Positions 31,112 to 37,405 of a stretch of 39,665 nucleotides of DNA are shown piece after piece (position 1 is the first letter of the stretch; each line of letters opens with the position of its first letter). The notes under the pieces were generated by a model, which was not told the DNA's origin, did not search any database, and saw only the letters and a program-made list of their open reading frames with translations. A program made the translations under genes and the position numbers. This DNA comes from a virus, in IMG/VR virus record IMGVR_UViG_3300047471_000266, positions 1-39,665 of that record; one strand, given 5' to 3'.

Positions 31112-31342
31112 GTCCGCGGACAGGGACATGGACGGACACCCCTCTAGAGAGAGGGGGTTGTCCTGTCCGGTTGTCCGGAAGGTGTCCGTGAGGGAAAGTG
31201 TCGGACGGCTGTCCGCGGCTGTAAGTCTTTGCCGTGGTGATGGTTGCTGACTTGTCCGGACAACGGTCGGACAGTTTCGGACACGAGATTTTCGCGCTGT
31301 CCGGAGCGCAAAACTATGCTCAGAATGATTAGAAGTTGTCCG
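31112..31342. repeat. Iteron-like array of TGTCC(GG) motifs in the 327-bp gap
   Basis: The non-coding stretch 31039-31365 holds 14 copies of TGTCC or its complement between 31118 and 31341: GGACA at 31118, 31124, 31134, 31258, 31269 and 31279; TGTCC at 31159, 31164, 31172, 31183, 31210, 31253, 31298 and 31337. Most extend to TGTCCG or TGTCCGG. They include two palindromes, GTCCGCGGAC (31112-31121) and TTGTCCGGACAA (31252-31263). About 0.4 would be expected by chance. An AT-richer stretch follows (31310-31335). It lies just after the helicase-like ATPase gene and before terS: a candidate replication origin, packaging site or operator. Confidence 0.8.
31134..31163. other. Long hairpin in the iteron array
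   Basis: GGACACCCCTCT (31134-31145) pairs with AGAGGGG (31150-31156) and TGTCC (31159-31163), with AGAG as loop and a 2-base bulge, giving 12 bp. It contains a TGTCC unit on each arm. No T-run on the minus strand side beyond ACAACC, so not a classical terminator. It could be a cruciform or a pausing site. Confidence 0.55.
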
Positions 31343-31365
31343 GAGAACTGGTAAAGCGTGTGTGC

Positions 31366-32622
31366 TCAATGCTTTAGCCCGATTAATCCGTTCGGAAGCG
31401 TGACGTAGTAGCCCTTCTCGAGTCCGCGGCGGACGGTCTTGGAGACGGTGTCCGGCTTGTCTTCGGGTAAGGCGCTGATGATGGCTTCCATGCTGAGGGG
31501 TTGAAATCTGAGCGTGGCATGGAGGCGCTGGCGCGTCGTAAGGGTGAGGGCGAACTCAGGCGTATCGGTGGCCGAGGTGCGCTGGATGCGCGTGGCGTCC
31601 GGGCCGAAATAGATCGAGAGGGCCATGGGGGCGCGGAGCCGGCCAGTGTTGCACTTGCGCTGAGACAGCAGCACTTGGATTTCCGGGCCGTCGTCGTCCG
31701 GGTTGGAGCGGCGGATGTGCCAGGTCGCTCGAGCGGAGTTCTGCCAGAAGCCAGAACCGAAGGGCTTCTTGTCGCCGTCTTCGGCTTTGGTGACGTGGGC
31801 GATGAGGAGCGACCCGCAATTGAGCGAGCGGAGCGCGCGGAAGTAGGCGATGGCGGATTCGGCGGCTTCCGGAGGGCCCTGGCAGCCGAAGGCGGCCGAA
31901 TCGAGGATGACGAACTCGACGGCGTGCTCGAGGCAGATATTGCGCAGCCGGTCGGCTTCGATAATGAGGGGGCGCTCGCAGCGGGCGTAGAGGATGGGCG
32001 GGAGCGCGAGCGGGTAGAGCTTGTCGAGCCGGCGCCGATGGTCCGCGCCATCGGATTCCCAGTCGGCATAGAGCACGCGTGAACCCGTGAGCGCGATCTG
32101 GCCGGCCGCCCAGAGGCTCAGGAGGCTTTTGGCCGAGCCGCCGTCACCAAAGAGGATGGTCGGTTGCTTCTTGGGTAAGGTCCAGCCGTGGAGGTCGAAT
32201 TCGCCGGCCTCGGGCGGCAGGTCCACGTCTGCCAACAGCGAGATGCTGTCGCCGGTGCGCTCGGCCTGAATCACACGGAAGCAGAGCTCTGAGAGCCAGC
32301 CCTCCCAGTCCATGTCGTCAGCAAGCGCTCGTTGGGCGAGGTGCTTGGCCCTGGTGCTTCGGGCTTGCACGCTGGACAGGTTGAAATCGCCAGCCGAGAG
32401 GATGCCCTCGATGGTCCTGGCGCCGGCCATGTTGAGTCGGACGACGAGCTCACCAATGAGTTCGTCCCGCTCCCGTCGCAGCCGCCCGATATCGAAGGTG
32501 AGGAACGCTCGCGGCACGGCGAGGCGGTAGGCCGAGAAGCCGGTGACGTTGAAGGTGCGCGGCCCCCAGTCGTTCGGATGGGGCGCAGGCACAGCATCAC
32601 GCGGTTTATCCGCGCGACTCAT
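31366..32622 (-). CDS. RecA-like ATPase / RepA-DnaB type helicase
   Basis: A 418-aa protein. RecA-fold ATPase core from about 150 to 310: Walker A GDGGSAKS (159-166), VLYADWESDG (183-192) with the catalytic-type Glu, Walker B FVILDSA (237-243), and sensor SLLIAHVTKAEDG (271-283). About 130 N-terminal residues form a helical domain, and the C-terminus (PLSMEAIISALPEDKPDTVS then VRRGLEKGYYV) is a winged helix. This matches phage and plasmid AAA_25/RepA-type replicative helicases. It is the only replication protein seen, and it sits beside the repeat array. Its own ATG has no ribosome site; translation likely couples to a leader peptide at 32642. Confidence 0.82.
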   Translation of the reverse strand: MSRADKPRDAVPAPHPNDWGPRTFNVTGFSAYRLAVPRAFLTFDIGRLRRERDELIGELVVRLNMAGARTIEGILSAGDFNLSSVQARSTRAKHLAQRALADDMDWEGWLSELCFRVIQAERTGDSISLLADVDLPPEAGEFDLHGWTLPKKQPTILFGDGGSAKSLLSLWAAGQIALTGSRVLYADWESDGADHRRRLDKLYPLALPPILYARCERPLIIEADRLRNICLEHAVEFVILDSAAFGCQGPPEAAESAIAYFRALRSLNCGSLLIAHVTKAEDGDKKPFGSGFWQNSARATWHIRRSNPDDDGPEIQVLLSQRKCNTGRLRAPMALSIYFGPDATRIQRTSATDTPEFALTLTTRQRLHATLRFQPLSMEAIISALPEDKPDTVSKTVRRGLEKGYYVTLPNGLIGLKH

Positions 32623-32642
32623 GGGCGATTCAATCCAGGCAT
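32619..32642 (-). CDS. 7-codon leader peptide upstream of the ATPase
   Basis: AGGAGG (32652-32647, minus) is 4 bases before ATG 32642, which opens MPGLNRP and stops at TGA 32619-32621, overlapping the ATPase ATG (32622-32620) as ATGA. The ATPase ATG lacks its own ribosome site. This looks like a translational leader controlling ATPase synthesis. No regulatory hairpin is evident beyond GCGCCT/AGGCGC in the 123-base leader. Confidence 0.55.
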   Translation of the reverse strand: MPGLNRP

Positions 32643-32745
32643 GGAGCCTCCTAGAAAGGCTAGAAAGTGGGGGCGGCCCGCGCCTGCGTTCTAGGCGCAG
32701 CCACGAGCATCAGCGGCGAACCGCCTACGCCCCGTGCGGGTTATA

Positions 32746-32931
32746 TCACGCGCCGTCGTTCAGGGCGCGAAAATCCTCGAGCAGCCGCGCGTAACGGGCC
32801 TCCAGCGCTTTCAGTTCCTTGAGCGTCTCGTGATGCTGACCGAGCGCGATCTGGAGCATCTCGCGGTAAATCAGCACGTCCTTCCCAAGGCTGACGATCA
32901 GCCGGTCCTCGAGCGTGACTAAAGTCGGCAT
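32746..32931 (-). CDS. Small coiled-coil protein
   Basis: A 61-aa protein, second gene of the leftward arm, overlapping the upstream gene by 13 bases. After TLVTLEDRLIVSLG it is a long charged helix (MLQIALGQHHETLKELKALE) suggesting a coiled-coil dimer. AGGAA lies 6 bases upstream of the ATG. Function unknown; expressed early with the ATPase. Confidence 0.72.
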   Translation of the reverse strand: MPTLVTLEDRLIVSLGKDVLIYREMLQIALGQHHETLKELKALEARYARLLEDFRALNDGA

Positions 32932-33134
32932 CGGGAGTTCCTCCGCTCCTCATCGAACCGCCGCAACTTCGCCTCAATCACAGACGTCGGCAGGTCGATG
33001 GGCGACTCGCGCACCTTCGCGTGACTCCGCGCCGCGGCGGCGTTCCGATGTTTCACCCCGCACGCATGGCAGCGATGGGCTTTGGGCCGAAAGAGGGTGG
33101 TCGGGCAGTCGAGGCACTGGCGGCGGGGGATCAT
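32919..33134 (-). CDS. Small zinc-finger protein, first gene of the leftward arm
   Basis: A 71-aa protein. ATG 33134 is chosen because a promoter -10 box lies only 10 bases upstream, which excludes longer starts. CLDC (residues 7-10) and CHAC (residues 22-25) form a zinc ribbon, followed by a basic HRNAAAARSHAK stretch and a helix SVIEAKLRRFDEERRNSR. A small DNA-binding regulator of the early promoters is plausible because it is the first gene of its operon; this is inference. Confidence 0.68.
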   Translation of the reverse strand: MIPRRQCLDCPTTLFRPKAHRCHACGVKHRNAAAARSHAKVRESPIDLPTSVIEAKLRRFDEERRNSRCRL

Positions 33135-33143
33135 GATGCGCGG

Positions 33144-33172
33144 ACAATACCGCATGTTGCGTGCGATTGCAA
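33144..33172 (-). promoter_or_regulatory. Leftward promoter
   Basis: On the minus strand TTGCAA (33172-33167), a 17-base spacer and TATTGT (33149-33144). Start of transcription would fall near 33137, about 3 bases before ATG 33134. A TGTCCG unit of the 31-kb array overlaps the -10 box. Confidence 0.6.
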
Positions 33173-33185
33173 GATGCGATAGCAT
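33157..33185 (+). promoter_or_regulatory. Rightward promoter (weak)
   Basis: TTGCGT (33157-33162), a 17-base spacer and TAGCAT (33180-33185), three and four matches to consensus. It overlaps the leftward promoter, so both compete. The start would fall about 3 bases before ATG 33195. Confidence 0.4.
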
Positions 33186-33194
33186 CTGAAGCCC

Positions 33195-33353
33195 ATGAGC
33201 ACCCTGACTAGCAAGGCCGCCTCCGTTCTCGGGAAGAAACGGTGGGCGGGGAAGTCCAAAGCGCAGCGCAGCGCACACGCCAAAGCCATGAGCGATCGCC
33301 GCTCCGAACTCATCGCCGCGGGCCGAAAAGCTGAAAAACAGGCCGGAAAGTAG
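33195..33353 (+). CDS. Small basic protein (KKRWAGKSKAQRSAHAKAM)
   Basis: A 52-aa protein, first gene of the rightward arm. Sequence rich in Lys, Arg and Ala, GKKRWAGKSKAQRSAHAKAM then RRSELIAAGRKAEKQAGK, the kind of short basic protein seen in phage and mobile-element genomes and probably nucleic-acid binding. No good ribosome site; the nearby promoter would make a near-leaderless message. The stop is 5 bases before the -35 box of the next promoter. Confidence 0.7.
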   Translation: MSTLTSKAASVLGKKRWAGKSKAQRSAHAKAMSDRRSELIAAGRKAEKQAGK

Positions 33354-33357
33354 GGGC

Positions 33358-33386
33358 TTGACACGGCTAGGCGCTTTCGGTAGTAT
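33358..33386 (+). promoter_or_regulatory. Strong rightward early promoter
   Basis: Perfect -35 TTGACA (33358-33363), a 17-base spacer and -10 TAGTAT (33381-33386). The start would be at about 33393, next to ATG 33394. This is the best sigma-70-like promoter seen and would drive the coupled run of small genes to the end of the window and across the join. Confidence 0.78.
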
Positions 33387-33393
33387 CTAGCGC

Positions 33394-33639
33394 ATGGAGA
33401 CGCCAATGACCTCAGCCGCCCGCTGGTCCTGGAAGAACGAACCCGTCCTGATGGCCCGCCTTCAGGCGGCGCAGAACACGACGAAGCACGCGCACCGCGA
33501 CATCATGACCTTCGCGGGCCTGTGTGACTCCCGAGCCGAACTCGAGCGGCACGTCCTGAGCTGCGAAGGGCAGGCCGGCCTCGTGCCGGACCCGTTCGCC
33601 CGGCTCGTCGCGCTCGGCCTCGCGCAGGCGGTGCGCTAA
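33394..33639 (+). CDS. Small hypothetical protein, first gene of the long early operon
   Basis: An 81-aa protein from ATG 33394 (leaderless if the promoter is right), or 77 aa from ATG 33406, which has GGAG 6 bases upstream. The helical sequence (NEPVLMARLQAAQNTTKHAH then SRAELERHVLSCEGQAG) has no recognised domain. Its stop overlaps the next ATG (TAATG). The alternative start is the one a ribosome-site rule would prefer. Confidence 0.68.
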   Translation: METPMTSAARWSWKNEPVLMARLQAAQNTTKHAHRDIMTFAGLCDSRAELERHVLSCEGQAGLVPDPFARLVALGLAQAVR

Positions 33640-33845
33640 TGGTCCACGAACCCAATCCCAACGCCGACCTTGGCTACGACAACCGCCAAGTCTGCGAAGA
33701 CTGCGACGAACACTTCACGCCGCGCTCGGCCTTCGATGACCAGTTCCGCTGCGGCCCGTGCGCCGAGAAGTATGACGAAGCCCACTTCAATGACGAAGAT
33801 GTGCCGTCCGACTGGTGGAGCGGAGGCATTTGTGAAAACCATTGA
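33639..33845 (+). CDS. Zinc-ribbon small acidic protein
   Basis: A 68-aa acidic protein. CEDCDEHF (residues 19-26) and CGPCAEKY (residues 38-45) form two CxxC pairs, a zinc ribbon. The C-terminus is Trp/Asp-rich (DEDVPSDWWSGGICENH). TAATG coupling at the start. Could mimic DNA or bind a host protein; function unknown. Confidence 0.76.
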   Translation: MVHEPNPNADLGYDNRQVCEDCDEHFTPRSAFDDQFRCGPCAEKYDEAHFNDEDVPSDWWSGGICENH

Positions 33846-34053
33846 ACTGCGCCTCGAACTCGAACCCGTCTGCCCGCGCTGCGCCGGCGACGGCTGGATC
33901 GAAACCTGCCGCGCCGATGGCGAGGACTGCCGCCGCGAGACGTGCCCAGTCTGCGAAGGTTGGAGCGCGGAGGATGAGCGCGAGGGGGACGAAGCGGCCT
34001 ACGCGGAACACATCGACCGGCAGATCGACCGGATGCAGGATGGAGATTTCTAA
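33832..34053 (+). CDS. DnaJ-type zinc-finger-like small protein
   Basis: A 73-aa protein with GTG start at 33832, GGAGG 5 bases upstream. CPRCAGDGWIETC, then CRRETCPVCEGW: repeats resembling the CxxCxGxG zinc modules of DnaJ-like proteins. The C-terminus is acidic and helical (AEDEREGDEAAYAEHIDRQ). It overlaps the previous stop by 14 bases. Function unknown. Confidence 0.75.
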   Translation: MKTIELRLELEPVCPRCAGDGWIETCRADGEDCRRETCPVCEGWSAEDEREGDEAAYAEHIDRQIDRMQDGDF

Positions 34054-34328
34054 TGCGAAGAACTGTCAGAGTCTCAGGAATTGGCGTCGATACGTGGGCG
34101 TTCGACACATCGCGTGAGCGGGACGACTTGGAAATCGAAATCGGGGCCGATGTGCCCGACGCGGCCGTCTTCGACATTGCGACCGCCACCGATGAAGCTG
34201 AAGTGTATCGGTTTCACCGGATCACCCTAGCCGACTTGCGCGCCTACCTCGAGCAGCGCGATGCGTATGTCGCCGCGTCCACCGCCAGCCGTCTCGGCCA
34301 GTCCGCGCAGATCGAGGAGGTCAAGTGA
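34053..34328 (+). CDS. Small hypothetical protein
   Basis: A 91-aa protein in TAATG coupling. Strands in the first half (VRVSGIGVDTWAFDTSRERD, LEIEIGADVPDAAVFD) and a C-terminal helix (LADLRAYLEQRDAYVAAS). Compact alpha/beta look; no motif. Ends with a GTGA-type overlap with the next gene. Confidence 0.7.
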   Translation: MRRTVRVSGIGVDTWAFDTSRERDDLEIEIGADVPDAAVFDIATATDEAEVYRFHRITLADLRAYLEQRDAYVAASTASRLGQSAQIEEVK

Positions 34329-34570
34329 GCAACCGCGCCGACTTGGTTTGGGCCGCCGCCTTCGCGCTCGAGTTCGGCAGCGCCTACACGCGCTGGCGCA
34401 GCATCGAACAGGACCGCCTGTTCGGCACGCTGCCTTACAGGAGCACGCCCGATCTGGCGGCCTCCAGCATGGCTGAGACGCGAGCGATGCAAGCGGCGGC
34501 GATGGACGCCTGCGTCGACGCTGACCGAGCCGTTGAAGGCTTGCGGCGCATCATGGAGGAAGGCAAGTGA
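34325..34570 (+). CDS. Small helical hypothetical protein
   Basis: An 81-aa protein with GTG start in GTGA. GAGGAGG lies just upstream (34315-34321). Helical, with aromatic residues (LVWAAAFALEFGSAYTRWRS) that suggest a hydrophobic core or peripheral membrane contact, and an acidic tail. No family recognised. Confidence 0.7.
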   Translation: MSNRADLVWAAAFALEFGSAYTRWRSIEQDRLFGTLPYRSTPDLAASSMAETRAMQAAAMDACVDADRAVEGLRRIMEEGK

Positions 34571-35394
34571 GCGACCCGGTCCTGCTCATCGACTTGTCAT
34601 CGGACGCCTACCATGCGTCTGACGCCTGGGGATCGCACTCGCTGAAGGCCATGCGGAAAGGTCCACCCGCACGGGTCATGTGGGAGCGCGAGAATCGCCG
34701 CGAGTCTGACGCGATGGCGTTCGGCACGGCGGTCCACATGGCCGTGTTTCAGCCGACGCTCTACGCCGAGACGTATGTCGCGAAGCCGGACGGCATGAGC
34801 TTCGCGACGAAGGACGGCAAAGCGTGGCGAGACGCGCACGCCGACCGGCACATCCTGACTTACGTCGAGGCGCTGACGGTCGATCGGATGCGCTTGGCCT
34901 TGTCTGCGAAGTCCCGCGTGGGCGAAGCGTTGACGCGCGCCACGCATCAGGAAGCGTCGATCTTCTGGTCCGATGCGCTCACGGGCGAACCGTGCAAGGC
35001 GCGACCGGACTGCCTGGATGCGCGGTATCTCTACGACCTGAAGATCAGCCGTTACGCGGGCGGCGACTTGGCGTATCGCGCGTTCGTGGAAGGCTGGATG
35101 CACCAGCTCGCACACTATCGCACCGGCGCGGAAGCCGTGGGGCTGGGCGTGCTCGGCGCGCGGCTGATTGTGATTCACCCGCAAGAGCCGTATTTCGTCT
35201 ACACGCTGGAAATCAAACCGGACGCGCTCGACCTGCTCGCGATTGAGAACAGCCAGACGCTCTACGCGCTCAAGACGTGCCGAGAGGCCGAGACGTGGCC
35301 AGGCACGCCGGACGAGTGGATGTTGATTGAACCGCCGCCGTCTGCGCTTATCGCGTCAACCGTGTTGGAAATGGTGGAGGACATTGATGGCTGA
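34567..35394 (+). CDS. RecE/YqaJ-type PD-(D/E)XK exonuclease
   Basis: A 275-aa protein. PD-(D/E)XK fold with GTAVH (residues 53-57), EAS (129-131), KARPDCLD (144-151) and the strand LYDLKIS (155-161), the metal-binding D148, D157 and K159; QLAHYRTGA follows with the conserved Gln/Tyr helix. This is the pattern of RecE and DUF3799-type exonucleases. It would degrade one DNA strand to make 3' overhangs for recombination or repair. No RecT or Beta family annealing protein is recognisable nearby; the next gene may be its partner. Overlaps its neighbours by 4 and 8 bases. Confidence 0.85.
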   Translation: MSDPVLLIDLSSDAYHASDAWGSHSLKAMRKGPPARVMWERENRRESDAMAFGTAVHMAVFQPTLYAETYVAKPDGMSFATKDGKAWRDAHADRHILTYVEALTVDRMRLALSAKSRVGEALTRATHQEASIFWSDALTGEPCKARPDCLDARYLYDLKISRYAGGDLAYRAFVEGWMHQLAHYRTGAEAVGLGVLGARLIVIHPQEPYFVYTLEIKPDALDLLAIENSQTLYALKTCREAETWPGTPDEWMLIEPPPSALIASTVLEMVEDIDG

Positions 35395-35800
35395 GAAGCT
35401 CGAGGCTGGCGAAGCGTATCGTGGTCCGTGCGGCATCCTGAAGGACAGCCAGTGGTTGTCGGCTGAGACGATTCCGGCCGACCGTGACACCATCTTGCAG
35501 ATTGAAAAGGTCGTGCGCCGCAAGTCGGTGAAGTTCAAGAACGAGACGAAAAGCGGTTACGGCTCGCTCAAGTTCGTCGGACGCGAGCGCGAGCTTGGAC
35601 TGAACAGCACGAACATCCGCATTCTCGCGGCTCTGTTCGGCCCGGACACCAGCAAGTGGTATGGCCAGCACATCGCGCTCTACGTCGATCCGGCTGTCTC
35701 GGCGTTCGGCCAGATCGTCTCGGCGGTTCGTATCCGCGCCAAGAAGGTCGATGCGCCGAAGAAGGACGCCGTCGAGCGCGAGCCTGGAGACGAGTCATGA
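35387..35800 (+). CDS. Possible ssDNA-binding partner of the exonuclease (LNxTN...LFGxDTxxW family)
   Basis: A 137-aa protein. ATG 35387 is chosen because GGAGG lies 7 bases upstream and the start overlaps the exonuclease stop. The middle carries LGLNSTNIRILAALFGPDTS then WYGQHIALYVDP, a signature shared by many small phage proteins that sit beside exonucleases and have an all-beta first half (LQIEKVVRRKSVKFKNETK). An OB-like single-strand DNA-binding or accessory role is a reasonable guess; not proven. Confidence 0.7.
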   Translation: MAEKLEAGEAYRGPCGILKDSQWLSAETIPADRDTILQIEKVVRRKSVKFKNETKSGYGSLKFVGRERELGLNSTNIRILAALFGPDTSKWYGQHIALYVDPAVSAFGQIVSAVRIRAKKVDAPKKDAVEREPGDES

Positions 35801-35979
35801 CGCGCCGCTGGCCGAAGAAGCTCCTGACCGCGCCGCAGCGCATCGCGTGGCGACGGTTATTTTGTGGGCACAAGGAAATGCTCAGATACCGCGGCGAGGA
35901 TGGTAGCTACAATCGCCGCTGCTCGCACTGCGGCGTCACCGTGCCCTACAGCATCGAAACGGAGAAGGTGAGCCGATGA
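35797..35979 (+). CDS. Small zinc-binding protein
   Basis: A 60-aa protein, ATGA overlap. Basic N-terminus (MTRRWPKKLLTAPQRIAWRR), then CGHKEM and CSHCG, a C..H..CxxC arrangement fitting a small zinc finger. Possibly nucleic-acid binding. ATGA coupling to the next gene. Confidence 0.72.
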   Translation: MTRRWPKKLLTAPQRIAWRRLFCGHKEMLRYRGEDGSYNRRCSHCGVTVPYSIETEKVSR

Positions 35980-36191
35980 AGCGCGCCAGGTTTCGCGCCT
36001 TCAAATGCCGTCACGGGGTGCATCGCTGGCACCAGAGAACCGAAATAACGGACGGTTTGTTCTGGAACACGTGCAAGGACTGCCGCCTGTCTGTTTCACA
36101 TCCCATCATCAGCAGAGTTGATGTGCTGTATGGGTTCGGCGTCTTTCGACCCTTACTGCCAGTGGCTTTGATGCAAGGAGCGATCTCGTGA
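35976..36191 (+). CDS. Small Cys/His protein
   Basis: A 71-aa protein. Starts MKRARFRAFKCRHGVHRWHQ, with CxHxxH and CKDC (residues 33-36), a likely zinc site. The C-terminus becomes hydrophobic (VLYGFGVFRPLLPVALMQG) and may associate with membrane. ATGA overlap upstream, GTGA overlap downstream. Confidence 0.7.
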   Translation: MKRARFRAFKCRHGVHRWHQRTEITDGLFWNTCKDCRLSVSHPIISRVDVLYGFGVFRPLLPVALMQGAIS

Positions 36192-36316
36192 AGCTGTTTG
36201 AACTCACCGCGCTCGTGCTCCTAGTCCTGATGCTCGGAGCCCTGATCGGCCTAGACCTGACCGTGAGCCGCATCGAGACGAGCCTGACCACCGGCTGCGC
36301 GATGGGGGGCAAATGA
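36188..36316 (+). CDS. Small single-pass membrane protein
   Basis: A 42-aa protein, GTG 36188 to TGA 36316. One hydrophobic segment covers residues 3-22 (LFELTALVLLVLMLGALIGL), then a short polar tail. AAGGAG lies about 8 bases upstream. Coupled to both neighbours by overlaps. Confidence 0.65.
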   Translation: MKLFELTALVLLVLMLGALIGLDLTVSRIETSLTTGCAMGGK

Positions 36317-36531
36317 GCGACGACCTGCAATCTGCCAAGTGTCGCACGTGCGGGCTGTTGCTCAGGCGCGACCATAGCGTGGTCGATCTGCGCCAATGCG
36401 TCGATAAGTTGATTCAACGCGACTGGTGTCAGGGCGAGATCCACGAGTTCTACGCCGCCGAGCGCAACCGGCTGGAGCCGATCCTCACCTCGCCCATCCA
36501 GATCCCGTGGGGAAATGTGGTGGCTAAATGA
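36313..36531 (+). CDS. Small Cys-pair protein
   Basis: A 72-aa protein. CRTCGLLL (residues 10-17) plus later Cys at 29 and 39 (QCVDKL, WCQGE) could form a zinc knuckle. Helical centre; ends QIPWGNVVAK with an ATGA overlap to the next gene. Confidence 0.72.
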   Translation: MSDDLQSAKCRTCGLLLRRDHSVVDLRQCVDKLIQRDWCQGEIHEFYAAERNRLEPILTSPIQIPWGNVVAK

Positions 36532-36617
36532 CCACGCGCCAGCAGGCCGCCGTGGAGTTCGTGCTGCTCTGTTCCGGGATCGCGCTAGCCGTGTGCTGGC
36601 TGCTGAGGGTGCAGTAA
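36528..36617 (+). CDS. 29-aa membrane peptide
   Basis: ATG 36528 to TAA 36617, product of 29 residues with a hydrophobic run FVLLCSGIALAVCWLL. Both ends are coupled (ATGA-type and TAATG). Its size and hydrophobicity suggest an inner-membrane micropeptide. Confidence 0.6.
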   Translation: MTTRQQAAVEFVLLCSGIALAVCWLLRVQ

Positions 36618-36814
36618 TGCGTTGCCGCGACTGCACCTGTCCACGCTCCACGATGACGCGCGAGGAAATTGACGCGCTGCCGGTGCGTTACATCACCTTG
36701 CGCCGTGACACTGATGTGGCCTTCGCTGAGCCGCTGAAGCCGCATATGGGTATCTCAGACGACATGTGCCCCATCACGATGCTCACCATCGTCGATGGCG
36801 TGAAGTGGCCATGA
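36617..36814 (+). CDS. Small Cys protein
   Basis: A 65-aa protein starting in TAATG. MRCRDCTCPRS gives a CxxCxC cluster at the N-terminus, then helical and strand segments (EEIDALPVRYITLRRD, PITMLTIVDGVKW). No family recognised. Confidence 0.68.
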   Translation: MRCRDCTCPRSTMTREEIDALPVRYITLRRDTDVAFAEPLKPHMGISDDMCPITMLTIVDGVKWP

Positions 36815-36990
36815 TCTACGTCTTCGTCCACTGCTGCGGCGGCCCGTGGCTGGCGGGGATGATCGAACCCGGCGCATGGTGGCAAGTCTCCCCCGAGCGC
36901 GTGGCCAGTCAGGTCGAGTGCCCGCGCTGTCAGGGGAAGCCCAGTCTCTACGGCACGCTGGAGCCGCCCGTGCCGAAGGAGGCTGAGTAA
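36811..36990 (+). CDS. Small Cys protein with junction tail
   Basis: A 59-aa protein, ATGA overlap. HCCGGPW near the N-terminus and CPRCQG (residues 38-43) could bind metal. It ends VPKEAE, encoded by GAAGGAGGCTGAGTAATG, a variant of the junction cassette, so the last codons hold the ribosome site of the endonuclease gene. Confidence 0.7.
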   Translation: MIYVFVHCCGGPWLAGMIEPGAWWQVSPERVASQVECPRCQGKPSLYGTLEPPVPKEAE

Positions 36991-37364
36991 TGCCGCTCCG
37001 TCTCTCCCGCCGCTCGAAGGCGTTCACGGTCAAAGTCCCTCGCGCCAATGCGGCCGATGGGCTGGTCACGCAGATCAAGCAACTGGGCTGGCGTGAGCCC
37101 GTCCGAGAGCATCGCTTTCACCATGTGCGGATGTGGCGCTTCGATCTGGCGTGGCCGGATTACCACCTGGCGGTCGAAGTCGATGGCGGGGGATTCGTGG
37201 GCGGTCGTCACGGGCGCGGCATGGGTATCGAGAAGGATTGCGAAAAGCTGGCCCATGCCGTGATCGACGGCTGGCGCGTGATGCGGGTGACGCCGACGCA
37301 GATTCGTAAAGGGCTGGCGATTCAGTGGGTGGGTCAGATGCTTGTGGATTGGGGCGTGCGCTGA
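36990..37364 (+). CDS. PD-(D/E)XK endonuclease (DUF559/VSR-like)
   Basis: A 124-aa protein. REHRFHHVRMWRFDLAWP (residues 39-56), YHLAVEVDGGGF (58-69), GIEKDCEKLAHAVIDGW (79-95), then VMRVTPTQIRKG: the order of a small restriction-type nuclease fold, with D52 and E63/D65 as metal ligands. Similar small nucleases are frequent in phages and may act as Holliday-junction or branched-DNA resolvases. It lies after the junction cassette (TAATG). Confidence 0.82.
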   Translation: MPLRLSRRSKAFTVKVPRANAADGLVTQIKQLGWREPVREHRFHHVRMWRFDLAWPDYHLAVEVDGGGFVGGRHGRGMGIEKDCEKLAHAVIDGWRVMRVTPTQIRKGLAIQWVGQMLVDWGVR

Positions 37365-37405
37365 TGCGTCCCGAGCCGACGCCACGCCCACGGAGGCGAC
37401 GATGA
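37364..37405 (+). CDS. 13-aa basic mini-ORF
   Basis: ATG 37364 overlaps the endonuclease stop (TGATG), encodes MRPEPTPRPRRRR and stops in ATGA at the start of the next gene. It may only serve to carry ribosomes to the next start, as with the leader peptide at 32642. GGAGGCGACG in it is the ribosome site of the next gene. Confidence 0.4.
   Translation: MRPEPTPRPRRRR

Noticed and set aside
31070-31369. 99-aa frame on the minus strand covering the repeat array, TTG start overlapping the ATPase stop
   Set aside because: Rare TTG start, Ser/Thr/Arg-rich product without protein-like pattern, and the DNA is explained by repeats and palindromes.
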